Assembly (NCBI GenBank): GCA_028583405.1
Contig: CM053259.1
Span: 17,521,594-17,585,593 of the forward strand
DNA length: 64,000 nucleotides
Reading direction: 5' to 3'
Origin: Pogonophryne albipinna
Lineage: Eukaryota; Chordata; Actinopteri; Perciformes; Artedidraconidae
Below the pieces are notes generated by a model, which saw only the letters and a list, made by a program, of their open reading frames with translations, ran no database searches and was not told the origin of the DNA. The position numbers and the translations under genes were made by a program. Positions 46,943 to 63,936 of this stretch are shown here, piece by piece (position 1 is the first letter of the stretch; each line of letters begins with the position of its first letter).

Positions 46943-48829
46943 ATACACTAACTGTTATTCTACGCACGAAAAGTTTATTATTATTATTCCGCCGACTTAT
47001 TTTGGCCCTCTTCTCCTCCCGCATTGAACATCGCAGAAACTCAGTTCGAACATCAAAACGTTCAGCTCGGTCGGGAATCGATGGCTATTACTTTTCTCAT
47101 TCATAACTTTCATAATTCCAGAGATACATCCCATAATACATCACATGTTTAACCATTGAAGTCAATGGAGAAATTCTTCAACTTCAACAAATCTTGATGT
47201 GACTTCAACTGCTAACTGTTCATTCATACTTTCACTCAGAAACCTCATTCTAACTTTAGAATGTTACACATCTTTCTGACATTATTCGTGTAAAACAACT
47301 TTTAAATCTGATTCTTACTTTTAGAGATATTAAACATTGTTCAGACCTTGTTAAAGAGGTTTTCTTCAGATTTTAACATTAACTAGAGTGTGTGATGTCA
47401 CAGCTAGAGGGTAGAACATCTTGAAATGTGCCTTCATATATTTTTTTAAAACTGCCATAATTCCCAAACCCTACATTCCTGAGACATAATTTTTCATGAC
47501 AAATGTAGGAAAACATCTCGTAGCTTGAAAAATTACAAATAGTTAAGCAAAACAATTCAACAAAATGCCTCTTGAGGGCATGAAGTGACAACAACCTTCA
47601 ACATGCCTCCATTAAACCCCATTGTAATTTCAGGCAGATATTTCCTCACGGTAGCAGCCGCACACCTTTAGTTAAACTGCCAAAAAGGCCACATTATTAA
47701 CCCGAAACTACACAACAATTACACTTCAGATACTCAACTTCCTTGACATGCTTCACGTTTTGAAATTTCACAGATATCTGTTACGGTTCTTCCACAAAAC
47801 GTTCACATGTAAGAGGTTTATCTCTCATTCAGAACAATGGAAACCTTTGATCTCTGGACACCTCGTTAGCTCAAATATAAACACCTGTGTCATGGAACAA
47901 AGGTCCTGCCCTCAACAGCTCTACGTCAATTATGGGGTGTCATCATCATATGCCGAAGAGAGAGAGAAGAGAGAGAGAGAGGAGAGAGAGGGCGATCAAG
48001 AGAAGAGAGAGAGTAATAAAACACGGTTTTCTCATAACTTCAGTGAAAATACTCCAAACAGCCCAAAACCTCACAGGTTTGGTAACGATGCAGCCATCAA
48101 CGCATGTAAGCGTATTATGGGGTGTCATCAAATGCCGTTGCCATAGCGACAGACCACTCGCCATGAAACATGATGTGGCTGTAAGTCCAATCGACATGGC
48201 CCAATCGTCCCCCAATCTTCACTTGTATATCACCGGTCCATGCCTCAACAGCTCTACGCCAAATCTGAGATCTCACCATATGCCGTTTCCATGGAAACGC
48301 ATCCCTCGCCATAAAACATGATGTCGCTATAACTCCTATGAAAATGTTCAAAAAGAGCTCAAACTTCACATGTGTGCTAACAGTCCAGCCGTGAAGACAT
48401 CTACGGGACAGTTTTGAGATTTCTTCAAATGCCGTTGCCACGGCAACACAATGCTCACCATGAAACACGGTTTTCTCACAACTTCAGTTCAAATGCTCCA
48501 AACGCCCCAAAACTTCACAGGTTTGGTATACGCATCTAAGCGTATTATGGGATGTCATCAAATGCCGTTGGCATGGCGACAGATCATTCACCATCAAGTT
48601 AGTTCAAAAGTTTGCAGTTCAAATATTCTGCTGCTTTTCCAAGCCTTTTTACTTTCTTTTCTTGTCTCATCACACATTCAAGCCCCCTGTGTTCATTTAT
48701 CATTTCAATCTAAATTCTTCACTTTCTTCTTTCACATTACATTTCAGCATAGCAGTTTAGCGTCAGATTTTCAGCATAAAGCATTCCCACTAGCAATTTC
48801 TTCAGGAATTGCATTCTCTAGTTTGTATT
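46889..48829. mobile_element. Unclassified repeat with AGTGGGAATGC / GCATTCTCTAG ends and internal modules
   Basis: It begins within the palindrome (AGTGGGAATGC) and ends GGAATTGCATTCTCTAG; the ends pair loosely in complement. It interrupts the right arm of the large inverted repeat, whose left counterpart lacks it. It contains a purine-only GAGA stretch at 47.955-48.015 kb and four degenerate modules built around TGCCGTTGCCA..GCGAC at about 48133, 48282, 48430 and 48563. Frames through it are not convincing genes. Confidence 0.55.
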
Positions 48830-49639
48830 AATGTGGACCGGAGGGAGAGGGTGACGAGCATAAGTTTCACTTTCCTTTTTTATTTCAATTCCAACTTTGG
48901 TCATGAAGAATATGTTTCTCTGTTGTCCACGTTCATAAAGCATAAAACAACAGCATCAGAGCACGGTGCAGAGTCTCTAGATGAGTTTACAGTAGTCCCT
49001 CCTTCTTATTATATATCCATGTTGTAGTCCGCTATAGAAAACTGTAGTTTCCATAGTTTCCCCACAGCAGCAGACACACATTTATGACGTCCGCTGGCGC
49101 ATCACGTCGGATAGTGAAAGTGCAGTCGGATTCTCTAAAGTACTGCAGTCTCTTCTCCGAAATCCTTTTGAATTCTCCTATCCACTATCCCTTAATGCTG
49201 TGACGTTTCACACAGAGGTCAAGGAATAGACGATAGGTTTAGACGTTAGGAGCTGATTTTTTGACTATTCGACCGCAACCCGGGGGTGTTTCTTAATGTC
49301 GAGGAAGGCTCCTTTATAATCCCATAAAGTGTCAAGTGGGACATCCTTCCTCTCAGTCTCCAGTACTTTAAACAAGCCGGGCTGGAATAGATGTTTCAAA
49401 GGTTTTAAATATTTGAACAAGCCAAGAAACAGTCAATCAAACATAAGCCAGGACATGACATCACCAGCAATGCAACATAAATCAAACGTATTTGTATTAG
49501 TTTCATAGAAAGGGAAGATTAATTAATTCAGTGGTATTCAGAGCAGGTCTTTGCATGGATTGATTATTTAATGTTCCCAGCAGGCACAGGCCCAGCACCC
49601 CAGCGTATCAGGGGGTCCCTGGTTCTAGTTCTCATATAA

Positions 49640-49870
49640 AATGTCACTTAAAGAGACACGTTGCAGCCACTGGAACTCAAAATGAACCCAAAAAACCGAC
49701 ACAATGACTACAAACAGATGTAACAACAAATAGAAAGGTGCAAAACAGCTGCAAAGAGACAACAATGACCACAAAAAGTCTGTGTGTCCTGCTGCAGATG
49801 GGGTGGGGCTTTTTGCATGTCTTTTCAATGTGCAGGGGCCCTTTGTATTAAAATGTGCCCATGGGTCTGT
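49640..49870 (+). repeat. Degenerate ACCACAAA / GAGACA minisatellite-type repeat
   Basis: Iterated GACTACAAACAGATG, GCAAAGAGACAACAATGACC units end in GCAGGGGCCCTTTG. It is the same family as the inverted copy at 3.64-3.88 kb. Confidence 0.5.
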
Positions 49871-52800
49871 GCTACAGCAGTTTGTTTGACAGTTTGAAAT
49901 GTACTGTACACAGCTGGACACACATGTACCTGGACATAGATAAAAACACACTGTCTTGAGTGGTGGCCATTCTTTATAGTTGTTTATGTCACTGTGGTTT
50001 ATGAGGTGCTGGTTCACTCCAAATAGTATATCTTTTTTTAAATAAATGTCAAAAGTCCTCCTCTTCCCATCTCTATCCACAGTTCTGTGTGTGTGTATAA
50101 TTTTAATTAAACTACTTCATAGGCTGGCAGCTTTTTAAAACTATCTACAGAAACAGTTGAGATTACTTTATCCGCTTCTTCACTATTATTTCCCCTCTCT
50201 CTTCTCTAGTAGTCAGGGATATACACACACTTTTATATTCCTCAGAACCTTCCAGTGTAGGACCACCCCAGAGTCAGCTTTAAATAACTTTACTGAGCAC
50301 ACACATGAATTAAAAAGTCAATTTCAGTCTCTCATCGCTTTGTCTCACAAAGAAAAGAAAGTGTTTCTGTGTCTTGATTTTTGCACTTTTTCTCTACTTT
50401 TTGTTTAGTCACATAATTAAATGTTATTGCAGATGCTGCTTTTCACGATCCAACCAGCAGTTGCCTTTATTTGTTGCACCTTTATTGTGATTTAGATCAT
50501 TTTGAAAGTATACAATTGACAGCAATTACTACTTTAAGTGTTCTTCGTTATATGTCTCTGCTTTGCACACCTGGATTTGTAAGGTTTTTCCCATTCTCCC
50601 TTTTTGGACTCTAACTATCTTGTGTCCCTTGTTGCCTGTTTTGTCCGATATACCTTTTGGCAACCTTTCCTTGTCTCAACAACCAAAATAAACGTTGCTT
50701 TTAATGTATCTTTCTTGTCTGTGAGTCTTGCTTTTTGGTCGAAATCTTGTTTTACTCAGCCAGTTCACTACTTTATATTTACCCGTCTTCCATATCATTT
50801 AAATCATAAATTCAAAAAGAGACGAAGATGGAGGGGAAGACCCTTCTGTATTTTGTGCTATTCCCCTATTCCCTCCTAGGGATAGGGGGACGACTAGAGA
50901 AAGAGATGAGGAGGAGGTCCGGCCGCCTGAGGAATCGTCCAACCCAGCGGTGTTCACATCCCAACTCACTCTCTTTGGTCTTCAAACCGACAACAGAGGA
51001 CACGTGAAGACAGCAACTCGGTGTGTGGATTTTATGCACAAGGATATTTTTACTCTTCATCTGCCTTAACAAGGTAGGTTGTTTTTCCTTGGTTAGTAAA
51101 TATCACTGTAATGTGCTGGGATTTACTGAATCCAGGTTAAAGTAAGCTGTTAAATTGGTTCTAATATTTAATCTCTATCATTTGCTTAATTATAATAATT
51201 TGCACAAACCTTGTATTACATATGGACATGACATGTTCAAGAAATTGCCAAATCAGGAACCAGATGGCAGAATGCAGCTTTATTTCAGTCTTTCGATCCA
51301 TGTCCTCTGCCATGTTTTATGCAAGTGTCTCTGTGATGATGAAGAGTGGAAAGACCTTCCCCGACAGGACGTGTTAACAGATTCAAGCTCATCCATCTCT
51401 GGTTAATATAAGGAAAGGGAAGACATTTTGGAGGTCTGTCAAATAACACTTTTAACAGGGTAATCCATTTGTTTTGGGTTAAGAAAGAAGGAATCAAGTC
51501 TGGATTGGAAATGGAAAAACGTTCACTCAGATGTCAGAATGGTGAAATATCTTCATTTAAACTAATTTGTTGAAATATCATATTACAATGTATACTTGAG
51601 AAAAAGCCGTTTTCATTTTATGTATTTAAACTTTTCAATCATTTACATGAAGGGTTTGCTAATATTGATTCATTTTAATAAATGATCTAAAACATGTCAG
51701 TATTTTCATGAGCCTTTTATGTGAATATTTAATAATACTGTGTACTGCGTGTTTGGTGAATGATATCACTCTCTTCATTTCTTGAGAGCTGAACACACTT
51801 TAGTCAGAAATGTTTTGCAGCTATCATAAGGATAGAACACCAACGCGATTACCGTAGTTTATTTAATCATACTGTGTAAGTATCAAAGTTGGTTCTTGGC
51901 CTTCAAAAATATAGTTTTACAAAACAATGAAATCACTATTTATATGAGAAATGTCAACAGATGACCACTGAGCAAACTGCAACAGCTGATGAAGAACATG
52001 TAAGTCTGAAAGCCCAGGGATAAGGTTCTTGAGTTGTGAAAGCTTAGTCATACTACGGTACAATTTATTTAGGCATGAATCTTGAAAGTAGTAAGTAGAA
52101 AGATTACAAATTGACCAGCACATTGTAATATACATATCTTTATTAGTGGCTTTCCACTTCAGATGTAAGCCTTATTTTCCTCAATTCTATCTGTCATCAC
52201 ATCCTCTCATCTCAACCAGACTTCCTTTAAAATTCTTGGTCTATTTTTAGCTTAATGTACAGTTACAGTTCACCTTAACTCTCTTGAAAGTGAACAGCAT
52301 TGGCCTGTGGATGATTTTAAAGCCTTCGCTCCCATAAACAGGATGTGTCACATTCATCAAATTTATGTGACTTGCGTTCAAGACAAACTGTTTCTCATGT
52401 TCAAAATAACATGTGTCAGAAGTGTATGAAAAGCAGCACACAGACATGGTTCATGTGAATACTGTACTCTGCGTTTAAAGTAACACACAAGGTCACACTC
52501 TTTACTTTGTTGAAAATGTCACATCCTTTTAGAGCGCATATGAAGATGGATTTAGTCATCTTTACAGTACGAGACAACGTTGTTTATAGGATGAGGATTT
52601 CTAAAGTCTCTCTCTCTGGATAAACTTCTGCTGATGTTGACCACTTTTCATGCCTCGGGGTCATTACTCGTTCTTTTAGTTATTAGAAGGAGTGTGTCTG
52701 CTCACTTAGCTGGAATATGTTGCGTTGTTTTAAGCCCATTGGAGCACACTGCATCACTTTAGACTAGAGCTGTTTAAGTCTATTATACAGCATCTACGGT

Positions 52801-53586
52801 TAAGCCATCTGTCTCCATCAAACATTATGGGAGTTCCTGCCATTAGTTCAAATCCCTGCTCGAAGATGATTTAAAAGTAGTCAGTCAGCAACAGCACAAG
52901 TTTGGAAACAATCCTGATATGCTTTTAGTCTTTACACTACAAACAAATGGGTCTGGAACAAAAATCGGATTTATTTTCACGATAACAAAACACTAGCTTT
53001 GCAATAATATTTGATTGTTTAATGACTTGTATAATTGCGAATAAAAAAAGCTACATCAAAGTTATTCAATTTAGGAAAGACATTGCAACATTTCTCTGTA
53101 TGCAGATTATGTTGAACTAATCTGAAAACTCTCCCGACATTGTTTCTCTGTCAAAAGCCACTTCCTCTTAGATGAAATCAGAAAGTATTTTTCACATATG
53201 CTTCTCTATACTTATGTGAACAGTGGATACATGGTTTGTTACCATGTGAATTCATTACTCGAAAACCACGTTAGGATTTCTCATGGCATCTTTGCCTAAA
53301 CGTTGGAAATACTCTGTGACATGCGGATAAAACAGATACTTATGAATGACGGATAGTTATATCTTTCTACTATACTAGAGGTCAATAATGACTTTTCATG
53401 CTTAATAAATACAGATGCAATTTCTGGGGGATTTTAGCCTTTTTTCCAGAACTAGATTGAAAAACTCAAGCCTAGCTAAAATTCTATTTCTTACTACCAG
53501 TTTAAATAATAACTTAAAAGCTCCGAATGCTACTAATAACTTGTTGTTAGATATTTAAAGAATGGCACATTTATAATGGCCACCAC
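49871..53586. other. Region upstream of gpr20, no gene seen
   Basis: Mostly AT-rich. A GC-rich patch at about 50.86-51.07 kb ending AACAAG|GTAGG could be an untranslated first exon of gpr20, paired with the acceptor CTACAG at 53609-53614; this is not provable here. Confidence 0.3.
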
Positions 53587-53673
53587 ATGCAACCTTGTGT
53601 TTCCAATTCTACAGGTAGCTGTTTTGATGTCATGTTGTTATGCACACAACTTTTTTTGTCTTGTTACTTCAAC

Positions 53674-56022
53674 ATGTCTCCAGCCAATCAGACACCACCC
53701 TGCCAACCAATGGAGAGCCTTCTCAATAACAACAGCTCCACCTCCACCACTGAGCCCCTCCTGCCCCTTTTGAACCCCGACCCAACCAACTGCAGCGCCT
53801 GGGACCAGCGGTGGGGGGCACCATACCTGCACAGGTTAGCCCACCTTGACATGCAGCTCTACCAAGACTTCTACTTTGTGTGGGTCACTCTCATGGTAAG
53901 ACCAGATACTGTATAAAAATGTCACCAAATAAGCCTTGATTGAGTGATTAGGACCACTGTTAAAGAAGAAATGCTGACTCACACACATGCACACACACAC
54001 TCACAAATATACCCAATCTTATTTATAGCCTTTTTAATATGTTTCATTGGTTTTATTATTGTTATTGTTATTATATGTAAATCTTTAAAAAAACATATTT
54101 TGACATCAATATTATGTTATTTATAACATTTTTAGATAAATGCTTCAAATAAGCCCAGTGGGGTTTCTGAGTAGTCCACTCTATTTTTGTTATATGTTCT
54201 GTTTCTGTATTTTTACATAGTGAAAATGCACTTAAAGTCATGTATCAAACCAGAATTTGGTAACAAACTACACTCAAATTAAGGAATTTGTTATTGGACT
54301 TTTTAATATAAGTTTGGAGCACAGCAACGACTACTACTACACCTCACTGTGTATGACTTTACAACCATTATGAAACATCCACAGTGGTATAAAGAGCTGA
54401 CCCTAACCCTGCAGGTGTGTAACTGCCTGATGCTGGTGGTCGGTGTGGTCCTCAACTGTCTGGCTCTCTATGTCTTCTGTGGAGCCTCCACCAACTCCTC
54501 TGCCTCTGTGGTTTACACCATAAACCTGGCTGTAGCTGACCTGCTGGTGGCGCTGTCACTGCCCGCTCGCATCGCTCTGTACCACAGTGGAGGGAGCTGC
54601 TTGGCCTGCTCCTACGTTCACACCTTCAGCTACTTTGTCAACATGTACTGCAGTATCCTATTTCTGACAAGGTATGTGGTTTGACCCATTCATACAACAT
54701 TTAAAATGCATACATATTATCAGCAGAAACCTCTAATCTAAGACTTTCCTTCCACCCCTTCCTTAAGTATCTGCGTAGATCGGTACCTGGCTGTCGTACA
54801 TGCATCCAGCACTCTCCGTCGATGCAGGACCCCGGGAACTGCCAGGTGTGTCAGCGCCACAGTTTGGTTCACTGCAGTTGTGGTCACCTACTCTTTCCAG
54901 GTGAAGACACATGCATAAAAACACTATACAAACACTTTAAACTATTGATTAATAAGAACAAAGGTCAATAAGTCTCCTACAATAGAGGAATTAATCTAAA
55001 ATAATGGATGGACTGCTTCCACTGCATCCCCCTCCTCTATTTACACCTTTGTCAAATGTTGATAAAAAGGAAAATAGAAGCATTTAAGTCCCTCATGTTC
55101 CCCTCTGGTCTCTTCCATTTTGCCATGCAGACCACATTCTGATGAAGACACATCCTTTCTGATCTATCTGTTAAATATCAATACAATACAGTGTTGGTGT
55201 CACTGGAAATGCAGAGTTTCTTTCAAGGAAAGTGTAGTGTGGTATCATTGGCTGAATCTAACTGCAACAATGGCAGTTCCAGTATAAATGTGTTCCCGAG
55301 ACCTATTAGTGAGGTGAAACATGTGGTAGCTTGTTGTTCAGCAAAGCCTGATCACTTTTGAAAATGTTGAGTAACTTCACTTTAAAGAAGAAAGAGCTCT
55401 ATAAGACAGTTTGGATCTCTCTCACTCTGAACAGACCACAGCGTTGGAGTTCAGCTCCTCCTGTGTGCTCCTTCCTGCCCTCTTCTACCTCACCATCCTG
55501 GAGTTCCTGCTCCCCCTGTTGGCCGTGGCGGGCTTCACTCTGCGGGTCGCCTGTTTCCTCTCCTGCAGCCACGGCCTGGTGCCCCAGCAGAGCAGGGCGA
55601 GGAGGGCCCGCGCTGTTAGGCTTCTGGCCACCGTCCTGGTGGTCTTCACTATCTGCTTCACGCCGTTCCACGTCCGCCAGGTGCTGGTTTACTTCAGGGT
55701 GAAGGTCGGAGGGGAGGGGCTTGATCAGGGGCCGGGGCATGTGCTTGCCTATCACATTACAGTGACCCTGAGCAGCCTGAACAGCTGCCTGGATCCAGTG
55801 GTTTATTGCTTTGTGACTGACAGCTTCAAGAGAGTGTGGGGGAAGAGGAGGAGAGGAGCGAGGGAGAGGGACGGGGAGGCAGGGCACACCAGTGGGGGAG
55901 AAGGGCAGAGGAATTCAGTGAGTAAATGTCCAGGTACGGCTCTGGCTTTAGCTCACAGCGTGGTCACACTCACCTTCACCAGCTCCCCCCTCTCAGCTGC
56001 CAACATGGAACAGTCCACTTAA
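53674..56022 (+). CDS. gpr20: G protein-coupled receptor 20, complete
   Basis: Four coding exons: 53674-53895, 54415-54671, 54768-54900 and 55435-56022, GT-AG and in phase, 399 residues (human about 358). An N-terminal tail with several N-x-S/T sites precedes seven membrane segments. Clear matches to GPR20 are [48 protein letters not shown] (DRY at about 164-166), [13 protein letters not shown], and [19 protein letters not shown] (DPVVY at about 324-328). Known role: orphan class A receptor reported to signal through Gi, prominent in gut interstitial cells of mammals. The ATG at 53674 (A at -3) is preferred over an in-frame ATG at 53587. The mammalian coding region is uninterrupted, so three introns here are notable. 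The C-terminal tail is longer and basic. Confidence 0.93.
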
Positions 56023-59000
56023 AGACAGGTGACTCCGTCGACCCCTGTGAGTGGAACAATCCAGAGACACATAGAGAGAAAGGTGTCTCACCATACCTGC
56101 ACAGGTTAGGCCACCTCTAGGCTGCACATTACTATTTAGGATTAACACATCAAACAACTTGCATATACAGTAACATCACTGCATTGGCTGCCTCCCTTTA
56201 TCCATTTCCTTATCTCCATTATGTCCTCGTACTTTCTCTCCTCTTAGTTTGCTGGACCACACATGGGATCGTTTTGATTTAAAACTGATGAGCTTTTACT
56301 TTTGGAGGGATCATGTGCTTTACTAGTCTTGAATGTTATGTGGAAAAAAAGAAACACATGTCTTGATGACATGGTTCCAAAACATTTAAAGATCTTGGAT
56401 AACAGTTCAGTCTGCCAACACATGTAGAGTTACAAAACTTCATAACATTCAGTTGATCTTTGGCTATAAAAACTTTGAAATCCAATGCAATTGAATGCAG
56501 CAGCTCAGCTGTAAATCCCACCTCTACAAAGATAATGATGTTCAGTTTTGATACTTTCAAAGAGGTATTATTTAATTAAAAGTAAATGATTATAGTTAAG
56601 CAGTGATGTGAAACTGAAGTCACATCTTTAGAAATGTGTTTCTAATATTTGTGCTAATTACAAACATGTGGGGGTAAGAATAACAGCAACACATTACAAT
56701 ACAATGCAGTCTAGTACAAAACAACCTTAGCAAACTACATATGGTGAACAAAATCAAGCCATTGTCATGTTTGTAAAACTATTCACGTGGCAGTGCTGTG
56801 ATTGCATTTGATTGTATCGTAATCATAAAGAATTATTGTCTGGAAAGTTGTTGTTAGAAGTGTTGAATGCTAAAGTACGGTACCAGGTTTAGCCTCATGT
56901 GATGTTGTTGTAAAGTAAAAAAAATGTTTTGCTATGATTGTCATATTTCATATTTACGTTATTAAACCAACACCTTGTTTCCATACAAAAATACAACAGA
57001 GACCTGTCTACTGCATATTCTGGTAACTGTCCAAAAAAGGCTAACATACCAAAATTAACTTGTAAGATAATACCTAAGAGGTATGTGCTTTCTGGAATTT
57101 CTGTGATTATGTAAGAAACATGTACATCAAGGAGACTGTAATGCAGAATAATAGAATGAGAGAGTTAGGGTTAGGGTTAGAGAGCCAAACCAGAGGAGTG
57201 TTGAGTCAACAGATTAAATAGGCTAGAAGCAAAGCCCTCTGCAAAAGTATAAACACTTGTAACAGTTAGTTTCTCGAGTACACAGTGAGGCTCTCCTTGT
57301 TTATCATTTGAAGTGCCTAAATGAAGTAGTGTCGTCAGCATCAAACACAAAATCTCTGAAATACTGACTTGTGAAAAACAAACCCCTAATTGAGTGAACA
57401 AATGCTTTATTTAATTTTTTTAGAGACATTTTGGAGGATGTGATCATTGATGTGAGTCATAATACACGGGATCAGGTGAGGTTTGCAGGAATATACAGTA
57501 TGTTCTCAATGTAGACATTCTGTGTTTTCTTAAAAAGAACTGAAATAATAGCTTGTTCCTGACTTTTTGTTTTGAATCCTGTTTAAATAAAGACATTTGA
57601 TTTTGTTCTGTTTAAAGTAGAAGTGTTACTGCAGGTTTAATATCTACGCTATTTGATGCCAATTTTGAATGCAAATAAAGTAAAAGTCATCTTTAATAAG
57701 ATGTACAGAGCTTTTCTGATTTGTTCCACCAGAGGACAGTATCACTCCACTCACTGCAGTGTCTCACCTGCATATTCTGTAACGGTACATACAATTAAAA
57801 TAGACTGTCAAAACAAATTTCGTCAAAATTGCTACATGGACTTCAGCTGTATTCAACTAGACTAAGATGTAAAACAGGGTTGACTGTATGTTATTGATTA
57901 CATTAATATTAGAGAATAGCTGTTCATTTTCACATAAATCAAATAATGGGTCAGTTGTCGCAGGAAACTGAACAATTAAATTGAGCGTTATTTCCGTTGA
58001 AACCCTTCAGTGGGACAGCAGGTTATTACAGTTCACTTAACGTAATATAGCGTAATGTTCTGACTGCAACTTCATACCTCTGTGCGCACACACACACACA
58101 CGTTGGTCCTGCAGTCACATGATTGGTCTTGGATAGGACCCGAACATGGACACACACGCCGACACACACGCACAGCAGTTTCAGGTTCCTTCTCTGGTTT
58201 CCCTGTATGGAAAGAGAGGATCTGTGACCCTGAGACTGAGAGAGGAACCTGGCTCTGCAGGAACAAAGTTTTCTGATCTTCCTCTCCTCTCTCAGCGGTC
58301 TGGCCACCACACTGCATTATGGGTAAGCTCTGAAGATGCTGAGCTAGGATGCTTTTGCCCCTAAAAAACATGTTGAAGGAATGTTGAAGCCTTTCCTCAA
58401 ACTGCTGACCGGCAGTCTACTTCACCAGCAGTCACATGAGAAATGACATATAACACACCAAATCTTCATGGATACTCAGTCTTTCAGTTTAACAAATTTT
58501 TTATGTGAACCGTGTGAGGTTTATTCCAGGCTTTTAATTTAAATTGTATACTGTATTTGCCTATGGACGTATACTTATATGACACGAATTACCAATAGGA
58601 TGTTATTTAAAGGAACAGCTCCGGATCCGCTTACATTCAATACTACTCGTGTGAAATTGACACCTTGTTTAGAGCAATGGGTAAAATCAAACAAAAATGT
58701 ATAGGTCTCTAATGAAGGGGACATTACCAATTCATGTACATTTAATTTGTGCCTCCCTATTTGAGTTCTTAATGTCATGCATTTCACATGGAAGCTTCTG
58801 TGTTTAACTTTAAATTTACTGCAACTTTGCAGAAACCAAAAATGGCATTGTGTAATAACGATTTACTGCAGAATGTTGTTTTTTAAGCTTGCCATCACAT
58901 GATTTGGGTTTCTAATACCATAACACTTTGTTTCTTGGAGTTGGCAGGCGAGTCTGACAAAGCAGAGAAAAAACCTGCTCAGCCCCCCACCAGCAGAAAA

Positions 59001-59460
59001 TGTTTAAATAAACAGAAGGGGGCATTCATTTTGCCCAAGAATTCTTTGTTAATAAATCCCTTGTTATTCTCACATGGTCAGAAATGTAAAATAATGAAAG
59101 GAGCCATTGTTGGTTTAATTCAGAACAGATTTTAAAGGTGCGTTCCATACAGTGTTCATCCAGAGTCCTACTTATGAAGGCTCAAGCATATTTACAGAAC
59201 ATAGAGATATATACAGTCTTTATATAGAAAACAAAACTACTAACAAAAATAATCATCTTTTTTATAGCAGCAAAAAAAGAAGAACCTAAAAGAGAAATAT
59301 GTATATTTACATCTTTTTTTAAAATAACAAGGCATATTATATATACTGTAGTACACTGCACATACTTTCCCATTCTTTAAGTATTCTTCTTGATTTAATC
59401 TCTGTGAGGATCAACTTATATAGGCATCTATCTCCTATGTCCTTAACACACAGTTCACAC
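56023..59460. other. Intergenic downstream of gpr20
   Basis: AT-rich with short CA runs at 58.09 kb and a two-unit TTAGGG at 57.17 kb. No coding exon or clear transposon is recognised. Confidence 0.4.
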
Positions 59461-59484
59461 ACACACACCCAGTTCACACACACA

Positions 59485-63266
<3,782 letters not shown>

Positions 63267-63936
63267 TCACAGAGCAGACTCATTCTCCGTGTGACAGGAA
63301 GTAGTGGTGGTGGTGGCCTTGCCCTTCTTGTTGAGTTTTAGGAAGCTGGGTTTCTCCGTCACAACGGCAACAGCCAGTTCGTCACGGTTGGGGTTTTCCG
63401 GCTTTGCCAAGGACCGTTTCGAAGCTTTGGCTGAATCCCCATTCCTGTCAATCATAATGTATATCATGGTTAGGACTGTGTTTTAAGTAGAAAGGAATAG
63501 TTTGAAAAATATGCTTTTTCGCTTTCTTGCCAACCAAAGATTAGCTTAATTTAGCCTTACATTCTGGAAACATTCACAATAACTGAGCTTTAGAGGTGCT
63601 GGTATCTGGAAATTGTTAGTTTTGGACACCTCATTACCTCTGTTTCCAGTCTTTTTGCTAAGCTAACGTATGATATGATAGCTTCATATTAACCATAAAG
63701 ACATTAGTTGTATCGTCTTCTGAAATTTCAAACTTCTGTCCTTTGATGACAACAAAAGCCAAGAACAGGTGGTTTTCTCACCCATGGTTTGGAGCTGGGT
63801 AAATGACCAGGAAGAGGGCGGTGAAGAAACCGAGGAGGGAGCCCCCAGAGGCCACCATGGGAATTACACGGACGCTGCCAACCGCCTCGACGACAGCACC
63901 CAGAGCTGAGGCCACTAGGATCTGACTGATGTACAC
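63267..63936 (-). CDS. slc45a4: Solute carrier family 45 member 4, last two coding exons (partial)
   Basis: Exons 63936-63782 and 63444-63267 on the minus strand join in phase (GT-AG); the gene continues beyond the right edge. The first exon encodes VYISQILVASALGAVVEAVG, then SVRVIPMVASGGSLLGFFTA and LFLVIYPAP: the last two membrane segments of the SLC45 fold. The final exon encodes a polar cytosolic tail with EKPSFLKLNKKGK and ends ENESAL, as in SLC45A4. Known family role: proton-coupled transport of sugars or related small solutes at membranes; the substrate of SLC45A4 is still debated. Its position beside gpr20 agrees with human 8q24.3. The choice of member 4 rests on the IYP exon, the tail motif and synteny. 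Confidence 0.88.

Larger units (their letters stand above)
42184..49281. mobile_element. Large inverted-arm composite repeat hosting nested elements
   Basis: The left edge GGCTGCAGTCGAATAG and right edge (in complement) GGGTTGCGGTCGAATAG pair as terminal inverted repeats. Arms 42894-43189 plus 44715-44850 are an inverted copy of 48815-49265, and 44870-45300 is an inverted copy of 46400-46860. Several younger elements break the arms: MITE 42205-42893, hAT element 43190-44714, Harbinger MITEs at 45.3-46.2 kb and the unit at about 46.89-48.83 kb. No gene of its own is seen. The class is unknown. Confidence 0.6.

Noticed and set aside
47748..48321. Open frames of 130-145 codons in the modular repeat
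   Set aside because: They follow repeated modules and a GAGA purine tract, have no domain, and the same DNA reads open in several frames.
55399..55887. 162-codon minus-strand frame opposite gpr20 exon 4
   Set aside because: Antisense shadow of a GC-rich coding exon; the plus strand encodes the receptor with conserved motifs.
57163..57182. Telomere-like GTTAGGGTTAGGGTTAG
   Set aside because: Only about two and a half units; too short to be called an interstitial telomere array.
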